64,000 nt of DNA, taken from contig CAKTVV010000001.1 of NCBI GenBank assembly GCA_934630515.1, positions 226,129-290,128 of the forward strand, read 5' to 3'. This document shows positions 32,722-40,363 of this stretch, one piece after another. The notes under the pieces were generated by a model that saw only the letters and a list, made by a program, of their open reading frames with translations, was not told the origin of the DNA and ran no database searches. This DNA comes from an uncultured Eubacteriales bacterium. Its GTDB lineage: Bacteria > Bacillota > Clostridia > Oscillospirales > Acutalibacteraceae. Position 1 is the first letter of the stretch, and each line of letters begins with the position of its first letter. The position numbers and the translations under genes were made by a program.

Positions 32722-32772
32722 TCCGTATGTGCCCGCCCCCGGCAGACGTCCCTCCAACGGCACAGCCGTTGC

Positions 32773-33225
32773 TCACCGATGGATATACATTCTCGACGGC
32801 TCCGTTTCACCGTCTTCCTGCACCATGCACAGGAATTCCCAGCCATACCGTTCATAAAAGCCGGTATGATGCGTCAGCAGGTAGACCGGCGATACCCCCT
32901 GCGATCGCAGCTCCGCCACCGCCCGCTGCAGCAGGTGCCCGGCGATCCCCCGGCACCGGTGATCCTCCTCTGTGTAAACAGCGCAAATATTCGGCGTGAG
33001 GTCCTGTCGATCGTGAAAGTCGTTGTCGATCACCCCCAAGCCACCCACGATCCGCTCCCCATCCAGGCAAAGATACCAGCCGTAGGCGGTCTCATGGCGC
33101 AGATACGCCTCCATGCACGCCCGATACGCCGCCTCGGGCACGCCCCACTTTTCGTGGAACCACGCCGCCGCCGTGTCCTTCAGCGCCGCCTGCTCACGCA
33201 GCGAGAGATACTGAAGCTCTTCCAT
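32773..33225 (-). CDS. GNAT-family N-acetyltransferase
   Basis: A 150-residue GCN5-related acetyltransferase. The acetyl-CoA loop is visible as EDHRCRGIAGHLLQRAVAEL (RxxGxA type, about residues 88-107), preceded by the strand ICAVYTEE and followed by YLLTHHTGFYERYGWEFLCM, the family C-terminal pattern. Substrate unknown. GGAGGGG six bases before the ATG at 33225 favours this start over one 25 codons upstream. It has its own promoter at 33252-33280. Confidence 0.88.
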   Translation of the reverse strand: MEELQYLSLREQAALKDTAAAWFHEKWGVPEAAYRACMEAYLRHETAYGWYLCLDGERIVGGLGVIDNDFHDRQDLTPNICAVYTEEDHRCRGIAGHLLQRAVAELRSQGVSPVYLLTHHTGFYERYGWEFLCMVQEDGETEPSRMYIHR

Positions 33226-33251
33226 TGAAACCCCTCCATTCCTTATGGGAA

Positions 33252-33280
33252 AGTATAGCATACTCCGCAGCACGATGCAA
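33252..33280 (-). promoter_or_regulatory. Promoter of the GNAT gene
   Basis: Minus strand TTGCAT (33275-33280), 17-base spacer, TATACT (33252-33257) preceded by TGC. Confidence 0.75.
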
Positions 33281-33349
33281 CGGCGGCGGACTTTCGGCAC
33301 CGCTGCGCCGACACCGGCCGCTCCCGGAGACGGCTGCGGGGATTTCCTA

Positions 33350-33378
33350 TTGCTTTTTGCCGGAAAAATTGGTATAAT
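33350..33378 (+). promoter_or_regulatory. Promoter of the DEAD-box helicase gene
   Basis: TTGCTT (33350-33355), 17-base spacer, TATAAT (33373-33378) preceded by TGG; 42 bases before the ATG. Confidence 0.8.
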
Positions 33379-33419
33379 GAGCTGTGATGTGTGTGAACAG
33401 AGGAAAGGAACAGGAAATT

Positions 33420-34607
33420 ATGTCACTGGAACAAAACGGATTTGCGGCTCTGTCCCTGAGCGAGCCGACCATGAAAGCGCTGGATGCGATGGGATTTGAT
33501 ACCCCCACCCCGGTGCAGCTGAAAACCATCCCGCTGATGCTGGAGGGGCGGGACGTGATCGCCAAAGCCCCCACCGGCACCGGCAAGACCTGCGCCTTCG
33601 GCATCCCGCTGATCGAATGTCTGAATCCGGATATGAAGGATCTGCAGGCGGTGGTCGTCTGCCCCACCCGGGAACTGTGCGAACAGATCACCGCCGATCT
33701 GCGGGCGCTGGTGCGGTTTAACCCCGCCATCCGCATTGCCGCCGTCTACGGCGGGCAGCCCATGGGCAAGCAGATCGACGCCCTGAAAAAGCACCCCCAC
33801 ATTGTAGTGGCTACCCCCGGGCGGCTGCTGGATCATATGAGCCGGGGCAACGTCTGGCTGGGCAATGTATACACCGCCGTGCTGGATGAAGCGGACGAAA
33901 TGCTGAAAATGGGCTTCATCAAGGATGTGCGCCGCATCCTCAACGCCACCCCGGGGGACACCCAGGTGGTGATGTTCAGCGCCACCATCTCTCGGGAGGT
34001 CATGGACGTGGCGTGGGAATACCAGCACGACGCCGTGGAGGTGCAGGTGGCGGCCGAGGGGGACAGCCGCCCCCATATCGACCAATATCTCATCCGCTCC
34101 GCCGGCTCCCAGCGTATGGAGGATATGCTGGAGATCATCAAGCAGGAGGACTACCACCGGGTGATGGTGTTCGCCAACATGAAATGCACCGTGCGGCAGC
34201 TCACCGAGCGGCTGCAAAAGCGCCGGGGCTCCGTGGACTGTCTCCATGGGGATATGCCCCAGGCACTGCGCAATAAGGTGATGGCGAAATTCCGGGAGAA
34301 CAAGCTGGAAATTCTGGTAGCCACCGACGTGGCTGCCCGGGGCATCGACGTGGAGGACGTGGAGGCGGTCTTTAACTACGACATTCCGGAGGAGAACGAA
34401 TATTATCTCCACCGCATCGGGCGTACCGGCCGTGCCAAGCGGCAGGGCGCCGCCTACACCTTCTATACAGACGCCGACCAGTATCGGCTGCGGGATATTC
34501 TCAAATATACCCGCTCCGAGGCTACCCGTATGGCGTTTGACAGCAACCGACGGCTGGTGCCGGAGGAAACGCTCCAAGAGGACGCCCCTGCCGACGAACA
34601 AGCATAA
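33420..34607 (+). CDS. DEAD-box ATP-dependent RNA helicase
   Basis: A 395-residue RNA helicase with only the two RecA-like domains and a short tail. Motifs in order: Q motif GFDTPTPVQLKTIP, motif I APTGTGKT, Ia PTRELCEQ, Ib TPGR, II DEAD, III SAT, then in domain 2 the MVFANMKCT strand, V VATDVAARGID and VI HRIGRTGR. All catalytic residues are intact. Such proteins unwind RNA in ribosome assembly or mRNA decay, often under cold; the lack of an RNA-binding C-terminal domain leaves the exact class (CshA, CshB or DbpA-like) open. Start at the ATG 33420, where the family N-terminus LSLSEPTMKALDAMGF begins soon after; AAAGGAA lies upstream. Single-gene unit with promoter and terminator. Confidence 0.94.
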   Translation: MSLEQNGFAALSLSEPTMKALDAMGFDTPTPVQLKTIPLMLEGRDVIAKAPTGTGKTCAFGIPLIECLNPDMKDLQAVVVCPTRELCEQITADLRALVRFNPAIRIAAVYGGQPMGKQIDALKKHPHIVVATPGRLLDHMSRGNVWLGNVYTAVLDEADEMLKMGFIKDVRRILNATPGDTQVVMFSATISREVMDVAWEYQHDAVEVQVAAEGDSRPHIDQYLIRSAGSQRMEDMLEIIKQEDYHRVMVFANMKCTVRQLTERLQKRRGSVDCLHGDMPQALRNKVMAKFRENKLEILVATDVAARGIDVEDVEAVFNYDIPEENEYYLHRIGRTGRAKRQGAAYTFYTDADQYRLRDILKYTRSEATRMAFDSNRRLVPEETLQEDAPADEQA

Positions 34608-34618
34608 GCGCAAATCAG

Positions 34619-34650
34619 CGCCCGCAGTCATCCGACTGCGGGCGCTTTTT
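34619..34650 (+). terminator. Terminator of the DEAD-box gene
   Basis: GCGCCCGCAGT and ACTGCGGGCGC stem with a 4-base loop, followed by TTTTT, 12 bases after the stop. Confidence 0.9.
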
Positions 34651-34683
34651 CGGCGGAGCGACCTAAAAACAGTGGTTTTCCTT

Positions 34684-35232
34684 TTATTTGCCCAATTCCG
34701 TGTAAAGATTCAGCATAGTCCCCTCATCCTTGCGGAGCTCGCCGTAGAATGCGTCTATATCCGGCGCATTCCCGCTTGAGGACTCATACCTCTTGTGTAA
34801 TTCCGACCACATTCTATGCAGGACCTCAACGTCTTTCTCAAAGGATGCGTCCCCTGAAAAATAGCCAAACAGAACATTCTCCGTGACGTGCACCATAGCC
34901 GCCCGGTCGATCGCCGGCTCGGACAACGACCGGTGCTTTGATCCCGACAGCCATCCTGTTTCCTGACCGATGGCGGATGTGTAATCGGTCAGCGCATAAA
35001 AGGTCTCTCGGATCAGGCTCTCCACCGGTTCCGTTTCCGCCGTATCCGTGTTCTTGATCTCCTCCAACCGAGCAACGATCCTATTAACAGCGGAGCTTTG
35101 CGCAGTCAGATTCAGCTGAAAGGCTTCCTGCATATCGTCCGCCGTATTGCGGCGAATCCCGAGGAAGACATTCGCCGCCATCGATAGAAACAGGCACACA
35201 CCGAGCATGATGCACAGGCTTTTTTGTTTCAC
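34684..35232 (-). CDS. Membrane-anchored helical protein of unknown function
   Basis: A 182-residue protein: one N-terminal membrane helix (SLCIMLGVCLFLSMAANVFL, about 5-24) and an extracytoplasmic, mostly helical domain (MQEAFQLNLTAQSSAVNRIV, RLEEIKNTD, HVTENVLFGYFSGDASFEKD). The frame extends 50 codons further up, but the only good ribosome binding site (AAGGAGG) is seven bases before a GTG at 35232, and the promoter lies at 35290-35318. I recognise no family. It is divergent from a LURP-one-like gene, with a perfect 27-base palindrome between them. Confidence 0.65.
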   Translation of the reverse strand: MKQKSLCIMLGVCLFLSMAANVFLGIRRNTADDMQEAFQLNLTAQSSAVNRIVARLEEIKNTDTAETEPVESLIRETFYALTDYTSAIGQETGWLSGSKHRSLSEPAIDRAAMVHVTENVLFGYFSGDASFEKDVEVLHRMWSELHKRYESSSGNAPDIDAFYGELRKDEGTMLNLYTELGK

Positions 35233-35289
35233 ATACTTCCCTCCTTGCCAAAAGAACGGCATTGGTTGACCCACGGTCATGGCATCTCT

Positions 35290-35318
35290 ACCATACCATA
35301 TATTTTCATATATTGCAA
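35290..35318 (-). promoter_or_regulatory. Promoter of the membrane-anchored protein gene
   Basis: Minus strand TTGCAA (35313-35318), 17-base spacer, TATGGT (35290-35295) with TGG in front. The -35 overlaps the palindrome at 35315-35341. Confidence 0.65.
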
Positions 35319-35341
35319 TGTGTTTTTCAAAAACACATTGC
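35315..35341. promoter_or_regulatory. Perfect 27-base palindrome, possible operator
   Basis: GCAATGTGTTTTT, one central base, then its exact reverse complement. It overlaps the -35 of the leftward promoter and lies 42 bases upstream of the -35 of the rightward one. It could be an operator for both genes; a hairpin with 13 bp and a one-base loop is also possible in DNA but unlikely in RNA. Confidence 0.5.
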
Positions 35342-35382
35342 TCCGGAATCCACTGCTTTGTCGGCGGTAACAAAATTGTCAT

Positions 35383-35411
35383 TTGCCATCGGGGATGCCC
35401 TATGGTATAGT
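35383..35411 (+). promoter_or_regulatory. Promoter of the LURP-one-like gene
   Basis: TTGCCA (35383-35388), 17-base spacer, TATAGT (35406-35411) preceded by TGG; 25 bases before the ATG. Confidence 0.75.
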
Positions 35412-35435
35412 GTAGACAGAAGCGGAGGAATTTGT

Positions 35436-35912
35436 ATGCGAATGTATTTCAAGCAGCGGCTGTTCTCCTGGTTTGACAGCTACGATATCTACGACGAGGC
35501 GGGCAACACCCTCTACACCGTCAAGGGGCAGCTCTCCTGGGGACACTGTCTGAAGATCTTTGACAGTGCCGGGCGGGAGGTCGGTCTGGTCAAGGAGCGG
35601 GTGTTCACTTGGCTGCCGAAATTCGAGCTGTATTCCGGCGGGCGGTATCTGGGCTGCGTCGCCCGGGAATGGTCCTGGTTCAAGCCCCGGTATACGGTGG
35701 ACTGCAACGGCTGGCGCATGGAGGGAGATTTCTTCGAATGGGACTATCGGGTGGTATCCGCCGCCGGGCAGCCGGTGGCGACCATCTCCAAGGAGCTGTT
35801 CCACTGGACGGATACCTATGTGCTGGATGTGGTCTACGCCCCCGATGCCCTGCAGGTGCTGATGCTGGTATTGGCGATTGACGCCGAGAAATGCTCCCGC
35901 AACAGCGGATAA
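35436..35912 (+). CDS. LURP-one-related (YxjI-like) protein
   Basis: A 158-residue protein of the tubby-like LURP-one/YxjI fold: repeated beta hairpins of the form FDSYDIYDEAGNTLYTVKGQ, LKIFDSAGREVGLVKERVFT, YTVDCNGWRMEGDFFEWDYR and VVSAAGQPVATISKELFHWT, then the hydrophobic C-terminal helix LQVLMLVLAIDAEKC that fills the barrel. Bacterial members are small cytoplasmic or membrane-associated proteins of unknown role. GGAGG lies seven bases before the ATG at 35436; an upstream extension of the frame covers the promoter and is not real. Confidence 0.85.
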   Translation: MRMYFKQRLFSWFDSYDIYDEAGNTLYTVKGQLSWGHCLKIFDSAGREVGLVKERVFTWLPKFELYSGGRYLGCVAREWSWFKPRYTVDCNGWRMEGDFFEWDYRVVSAAGQPVATISKELFHWTDTYVLDVVYAPDALQVLMLVLAIDAEKCSRNSG

Positions 35913-35929
35913 GCAAAGGGGGAGCTTGT

Positions 35930-36202
35930 GTGCCAAACGAACGTAGAATTGGCCGTGTTCCCGATGCGCTTGCCCGTTGCAACAACCAGTTTGCCGGAAA
36001 TATTTTTGATTATTATCTTATAAGAACGCTATATCCCGAAGATCTGTCTTCATACTATGAATGGATAAGAACAGCCACCGACAGCGATTGTCGTGATGAA
36101 GACTCGATCGTTTCTGGCTTTCCGGTAGATAACGGTATAAATGAGCGCCTATTACAATTGACAAACGATATTACGCATTATCGGTTCCAAACCACAATAT
36201 GA
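35930..36202 (+). CDS. Small hypothetical protein (90 residues)
   Basis: GTG start six bases after AAGGGGGAG, 17 bases after the LURP-one-like gene. The product (PNERRIGRVPDALARCNNQF, AGNIFDYYLIRTLYPEDLSS) has no match I recognise, no signal and no membrane segment. Base composition is clearly lower in GC than in the neighbours. It could be a genuine small gene or a truncated remnant of a transferred one. Confidence 0.45.
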   Translation: MPNERRIGRVPDALARCNNQFAGNIFDYYLIRTLYPEDLSSYYEWIRTATDSDCRDEDSIVSGFPVDNGINERLLQLTNDITHYRFQTTI

Positions 36203-36279
36203 ATTCTGAACCAAGTACCCCTACTCAAGACCGAATCGGCGACTGTATTTTGCTGTACGATCAGAAAGGAGCGATTCCG

Positions 36280-37635
36280 ATGAAAAAACGCAGATGGTGG
36301 CTCATCCCGATCCTCGCTGCGGTGGCGCTGGCGGTGCTGACCGTTCCCTTTTCCGTGATGTCGCTGAACGACGGCGGCACGGTGGAATACCGGGCGCTGA
36401 CCTATACGCTGGTGAAGTGGAACCGGCTGCAGGAGACCGATCCCAACTATCAGGCAACCCGGGTATACCCCTTTTCCCTGTTCACCTCCATCGACGCCCT
36501 GTGGGAGCGGGAGCGACCCTCGCAGGACGACCCGCCCGCCGACAGCCGGACGGAGGACCGCACCTTCCGTGCCACGGTGCTGGAGGTCAAAAACAACTTC
36601 CTTATGGTGGAGCCGCTGACCGGCGAGGAGGAACGGCGGAGCAGCGACAAGATCACCCTCACCGCCCCCGCCGGCACGGCGGTGGAGCTGCTGCAGCCCG
36701 GCTGCCCGGTGGAGGTGCAGTATGACGGCATAATTGCGGAGAGCTATCCGGCGCAGATCAACGCCTCCTCCGTCACCATCGCCGACGCCTGCCGGCAGGT
36801 GGACTATACCGGCACATGGCTGAGCGGGGCAGACAGCTCTATGATGGGAACCGACGGCACGGATACCGTGGATGTGCGCATCGTCGCCATCTACAAAAAC
36901 TGCTTCTTCGCCCGCTATGTGGTGCCCATGCCCACGCTGCTGAAGATCAACGGAGTGCTGGACGAGGGCTGGTGCATCGGCGACCAGGTGCAGGTGACCA
37001 TGGTCGACACCCGCTATCAGACGGAGACCCAGCGCATCGAGGGCACGCTGCGCACCGTGGGAGAAAGCGATTTCCAGCTGGAGGAGGGCAAGGCGTACAA
37101 GCCGGTCATTTACCTCTATCCGCCGCAGGAGACGGAGGTGTCCGTCCGGCTGGCGCTGGACGGCGCGCTCATCTGCACCTATCCCGCCTACCGGGACGGC
37201 TGGCGGGTCACCGCCCGCCCCGACGGCACCCTCACCGACGCCGCCGGACAGGAATACAGCTATCTCTACTGGGAGGGGACGCTGCCCGCCGCCTACGATT
37301 TTTCTCACGGCTTTTGCGTGAAAGGCAGCGATACGGCGGCGTTTCTGGAATCGGCGCTGGCGCAGCTGGGGCTGAACCGGCGGGAAGCCAACGAATTCAT
37401 TGTCTACTGGCTGCCCCAGCTGGAGCAAAATCCGTATAATATGATCGCATTCCAGACCGCCGCCTACACCGACGCCGCCCGTCTGCAGATCGACCCGGCG
37501 CCGGACACCCTCATCCGGGTGTTTATGGCCTATCGTCCGTTAAAGGCGCCCCAGACCGTGCCGCCCCAGACCCTGACCGCCCCCCGGCGGGAGGGCTTCA
37601 CGGTGGTGGAGTGGGGCGGCGCCCTTGTGCGGTGA
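36280..37635 (+). CDS. Membrane-anchored protein with KPVIYLYP C-terminal domain
   Basis: A 451-residue protein with an N-terminal membrane helix (WWLIPILAAVALAVLTVPFS). Residues about 85-165 form an OB-like domain of DUF3221 flavour (FRATVLEVKNNFLMVEPLTG, VQYDGIIAESYPAQINASSV), and a second similar segment follows (about 205-290). The C-terminal domain (about 295-440) begins YKPVIYLYPPQETEVSVRLA and holds DGTLTDAAGQEYSYLYWEGT and NEFIVYWLPQLEQNPYNMIA, a pattern I have seen in Firmicutes surface proteins of unknown role. AAAGGAG is nine bases before the ATG at 36280. Followed 31 bases later by mscS and probably co-transcribed. Confidence 0.75.
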   Translation: MKKRRWWLIPILAAVALAVLTVPFSVMSLNDGGTVEYRALTYTLVKWNRLQETDPNYQATRVYPFSLFTSIDALWERERPSQDDPPADSRTEDRTFRATVLEVKNNFLMVEPLTGEEERRSSDKITLTAPAGTAVELLQPGCPVEVQYDGIIAESYPAQINASSVTIADACRQVDYTGTWLSGADSSMMGTDGTDTVDVRIVAIYKNCFFARYVVPMPTLLKINGVLDEGWCIGDQVQVTMVDTRYQTETQRIEGTLRTVGESDFQLEEGKAYKPVIYLYPPQETEVSVRLALDGALICTYPAYRDGWRVTARPDGTLTDAAGQEYSYLYWEGTLPAAYDFSHGFCVKGSDTAAFLESALAQLGLNRREANEFIVYWLPQLEQNPYNMIAFQTAAYTDAARLQIDPAPDTLIRVFMAYRPLKAPQTVPPQTLTAPRREGFTVVEWGGALVR

Positions 37636-37666
37636 TACACAATACTAAGAAAAGAGGCTTATCTCC

Positions 37667-38476
37667 ATGGAACAATTTCTGAATAAGCTTGTGGATTTCG
37701 CCACCCATGCCGGCCTAAAGCTGGTCATTGCCGTTTTGGTGCTGTTTCTCTGCTCCAAAGGCATCTCCCTGCTCATCCGGCGGCTGAAAAGCGGCAAGGG
37801 ACTGGCGCACATGGATCCGTCGGTGCGCTCCTTTCTCATCAGCGCCTTGAATATCGTGCTGCGGCTGGTGCTGATCGTCACGGTGGCGTCCTATCTGGGG
37901 CTGCCCATGACCTCCGTGGTGACCGTCATCGGCAGCGCCGGGGTCGCCATCGGTCTGGCGCTGCAGGGCGGTCTGTCCAACATTGCCAGCGGTATGATGA
38001 TCCTGTTCTTCCGCCCCTTTTCGGTGGAGGATTATATTGAAGTGAGTGGGCAGGAGGGCACCGTCACCGCCATCGGCATTTTCCATACGGCGCTGCGCAC
38101 CTACGACAACCGCCGGGTGGTGATCCCCAACAGCGTGCTGACCGCCAACACGGTGCTGAACCTCACCGCCGAGCCGACCCGCCGCATCGATCTGGAGCTG
38201 TCCGCCGGCTACGACTGCGACAGTCAGCGGGTGCGGGAGACTGTGCTGGCCGCAGCGGCACAGGTGCCGGGGGTGCTGACCGACCCCACCCCCAGCGTCG
38301 TCATGACCGGTCACGGCGACAATGCCCTGCTGTATAAGGCGTTCGTCTGGTGCAACACCCCCGACTATTGGTCGGTGCGATTTGCTCTGCTGGAGGAGAT
38401 CAAGCACCGCTTTGACGAGCAGGGTATTGAAATTCCGTTCCCGCAGCTGGACGTGCATCTGGACGGCAGCCGGTAA
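37667..38476 (+). CDS. MscS-family small-conductance mechanosensitive channel
   Basis: A 269-residue channel that releases solutes under osmotic downshock. Three membrane helices: LKLVIAVLVLFLCSKGISLL (about 17-36), LNIVLRLVLIVTVASYLGLP (about 64-83) and the pore helix VVTVIGSAGVAIGLALQGGL (about 86-105) with the Gly/Ala pattern of TM3, then SNIASGMMILFFRPFSVEDY and the cytoplasmic beta domain (VSGQEGTVTAIGIFHTALRT, NRRVVIPNSVLTANTVLN). The ending EIPFPQLDVHL is the family C-terminus. Length is standard. A terminator follows. Confidence 0.95.
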   Translation: MEQFLNKLVDFATHAGLKLVIAVLVLFLCSKGISLLIRRLKSGKGLAHMDPSVRSFLISALNIVLRLVLIVTVASYLGLPMTSVVTVIGSAGVAIGLALQGGLSNIASGMMILFFRPFSVEDYIEVSGQEGTVTAIGIFHTALRTYDNRRVVIPNSVLTANTVLNLTAEPTRRIDLELSAGYDCDSQRVRETVLAAAAQVPGVLTDPTPSVVMTGHGDNALLYKAFVWCNTPDYWSVRFALLEEIKHRFDEQGIEIPFPQLDVHLDGSR

Positions 38477-38508
38477 CTGCGAAGCTCAGAAAAGACCTCG
38501 ACAAATGT

Positions 38509-38549
38509 AAAAATCCGTCCCCTACGGAACCACAGGGGGCGGATTTTTC
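38509..38549 (+). terminator. Terminator after mscS
   Basis: AAATCCGTCCCC pairs with GGGGGCGGATTT (small mismatch) around a 12-base loop, followed by TTTTT-like CTATA. Confidence 0.75.
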
Positions 38550-38870
38550 TATACAATAAGGGTACCCGTCTTTTTTCAACGGGATATCGAAACTATTCCG
38601 TTTTGGGGATGCGGCCTTTTCTTTTCGGATACGACTAACCGGGTCCGCCGCCAACGAAAGCTGCGGCTGCTTGCTGTACGATGAACAGCTGGAAACCCCC
38701 AGCCGCCTCCGGCACAAACCGGCAGACAAGACACCTCCAACGGGTATAGGCATAAGCTCCAAGCTGCAGCGGAAATGAGATACTCTCCTTTCAGAAAAGC
38801 GCTTAGCGATTTTATTGCCCTTGGTTTCTAAAGCTCCATGTCTCTCTGTAATTCTTCTATGCCGTTCTTT
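38550..38870. other. Non-coding stretch
   Basis: About 320 bases between the mscS terminator and the end of the phosphatase gene. I see no gene in either direction; a weak stem AAAAGCGCTTAGCGATTTT near 38793-38812 could end the leftward phosphatase transcript. Confidence 0.5.
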
Positions 38871-39581
38871 TCAGTTCCTAAATTCCTTCATGTTGTCAAG
38901 ACACAATAAAACAGGCTCTGTTGTACCGTTGCCTGCACCCATATCAATATCCATCCAAGTTCTGGTTTGGATTATTTTATTGCGATATTGCTCGCCGTAG
39001 GTCATTGTCGGCGTATGCCCGAAAACGGTCATAATATCCTCAAAATATTCGTCGTCAATCTCCGGCCAAGCCCATAAAATTTCATCGGGTGTGTAATCGG
39101 ATATTCTCTTGCTTTTGCTGAAATTATCCAATCCCCCATGAAGCAAAAGATAATCCTTGCCGCCTGCCGTAACGACTTCATAAAGCGGAGCATCGTGAAG
39201 ATACTCCAGAATATCGGCAACGGTATCGGGGGATGCTTTGTTCAGCTTTGCCAGTGATCTCAGCGTAACGTCGCCGCCGTTAAGCTGATAATTTGAGAGA
39301 ATTTCAATTTTCCTGCTATCTAAATCAGCCACGCTTTCATCCGTGATCTCATCAAAAAGGAATTCACAGGCGAGCAGCATTGCCTCGTGGTTTCCCAGAA
39401 TCAGCTGGACATTAGGCTGTGTGAGCAGCCACTCTAAAATCGCAACACCGCCGTCGCCGTTCCGGTCGATCACATCACCGAGTATATAAAGAAAATCATG
39501 CTCTCCAAACTCCGCTTTACGAAGCAGCCTGTTCAATTTTTCAAGCGGATACCCATGTAGGTCGGAAATTACATATATCAT
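38871..39581 (-). CDS. Calcineurin-like metallophosphatase (PrpA/ApaH-like)
   Basis: A 236-residue phosphatase of the PPP-like group with all metal-ligand motifs: DLHG (residues 7-10), GDVIDRN (about 35-41), GNHE (about 64-67), LLHGG (about 147-151) and FGHTPT (about 190-195). Relatives are serine/threonine protein phosphatases or dinucleoside-polyphosphate hydrolases; the sequence does not decide. Its ATG overlaps the stop of the gene before it by four bases, so the two are co-translated. GC is much lower than in malQ next door, suggesting joint acquisition. Confidence 0.88.
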   Translation of the reverse strand: MIYVISDLHGYPLEKLNRLLRKAEFGEHDFLYILGDVIDRNGDGGVAILEWLLTQPNVQLILGNHEAMLLACEFLFDEITDESVADLDSRKIEILSNYQLNGGDVTLRSLAKLNKASPDTVADILEYLHDAPLYEVVTAGGKDYLLLHGGLDNFSKSKRISDYTPDEILWAWPEIDDEYFEDIMTVFGHTPTMTYGEQYRNKIIQTRTWMDIDMGAGNGTTEPVLLCLDNMKEFRN

Positions 39582-40327
39582 AGTTCAAGTCCATTTGTTA
39601 TCATTTTTATTATATCCTCCCGGCACAACGAGTTTTTACTGCTCATAATATGTCTGGGGTGATACGTCCAAAAAGTCGGTATTCCAAATCCGGATACAGA
39701 AGTGATCTCGATACATCCTGTTTCATACGATAAATTCAGCTCATGTAACGCTCCCTTTTCCAGGTTCATAGCCCTTTCCATAGTGGCGTGATACTGCGGT
39801 CCGGTGATAAACACCAGTATATCCGGCTGCATTATCTCCACTTCATTTTGAAACAAGGTTTTATCTGTATTTGGCAAATTCCTATTGAGCTCCATTTCCG
39901 AATCAAGGGTCAGGCTCATGGTTTTCCCTTGGATGCACCTCTGTGCCTTATCAATATTATTCCAGCAGGGAACCATGCCCCGAGCGCTAAAAGCCTTAAA
40001 AAAGCTCCAAAACGGCGAGCTGTTCCTTCTGCCAAATCGAAGCTTTAGATTTGGATCATTTGAATAACGAAGCTGATAGTCCAAAAAATCGATCGTCCAT
40101 TTTTGGCTATCCGCTATAGCCCAATCCGGTTTATATACAGACCAACCATTCGTTTCCTGCCCAACGATCATGATCCGTTTTTCGGCACAAGCATATCTTT
40201 CCGAAGCTCCGGTAAAAAAAGGATATGAAATACCTTCATGCGTATTTTGGCTGACATACGGTTCAAAGATCTCTTCAAGCCATATGCTTTGATAATGATT
40301 TAATTGCTCGTTGATACTTCTTTCCAA
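39578..40327 (-). CDS. Uracil-DNA-glycosylase-superfamily-like protein
   Basis: A 249-residue protein. RIMIVGQETNGWSVYK (about 53-68) resembles the motif 1 loop of uracil-DNA glycosylases (GQDPY/GExPG type), ILVFITGPQYHATMERAM (about 170-188) resembles the central strand and helix, and TFWTYHPRHIMSS (about 220-232) resembles the HPS motif near the C-terminus. Active-site residues are not those of any classical UDG family, so an alternative nucleic-acid or nucleotide function is possible. The start is uncertain: a TTG at 40327 lies eight bases after GAGG; a GTG at 40336 is too close to it. It overlaps the phosphatase gene downstream by four bases. Low GC, unlike the genes on either side. Confidence 0.55.
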   Translation of the reverse strand: MERSINEQLNHYQSIWLEEIFEPYVSQNTHEGISYPFFTGASERYACAEKRIMIVGQETNGWSVYKPDWAIADSQKWTIDFLDYQLRYSNDPNLKLRFGRRNSSPFWSFFKAFSARGMVPCWNNIDKAQRCIQGKTMSLTLDSEMELNRNLPNTDKTLFQNEVEIMQPDILVFITGPQYHATMERAMNLEKGALHELNLSYETGCIEITSVSGFGIPTFWTYHPRHIMSSKNSLCREDIIKMITNGLEL

Positions 40328-40363
40328 AGCCCACACCTCGATGATTGGCTATACTATCACCGC

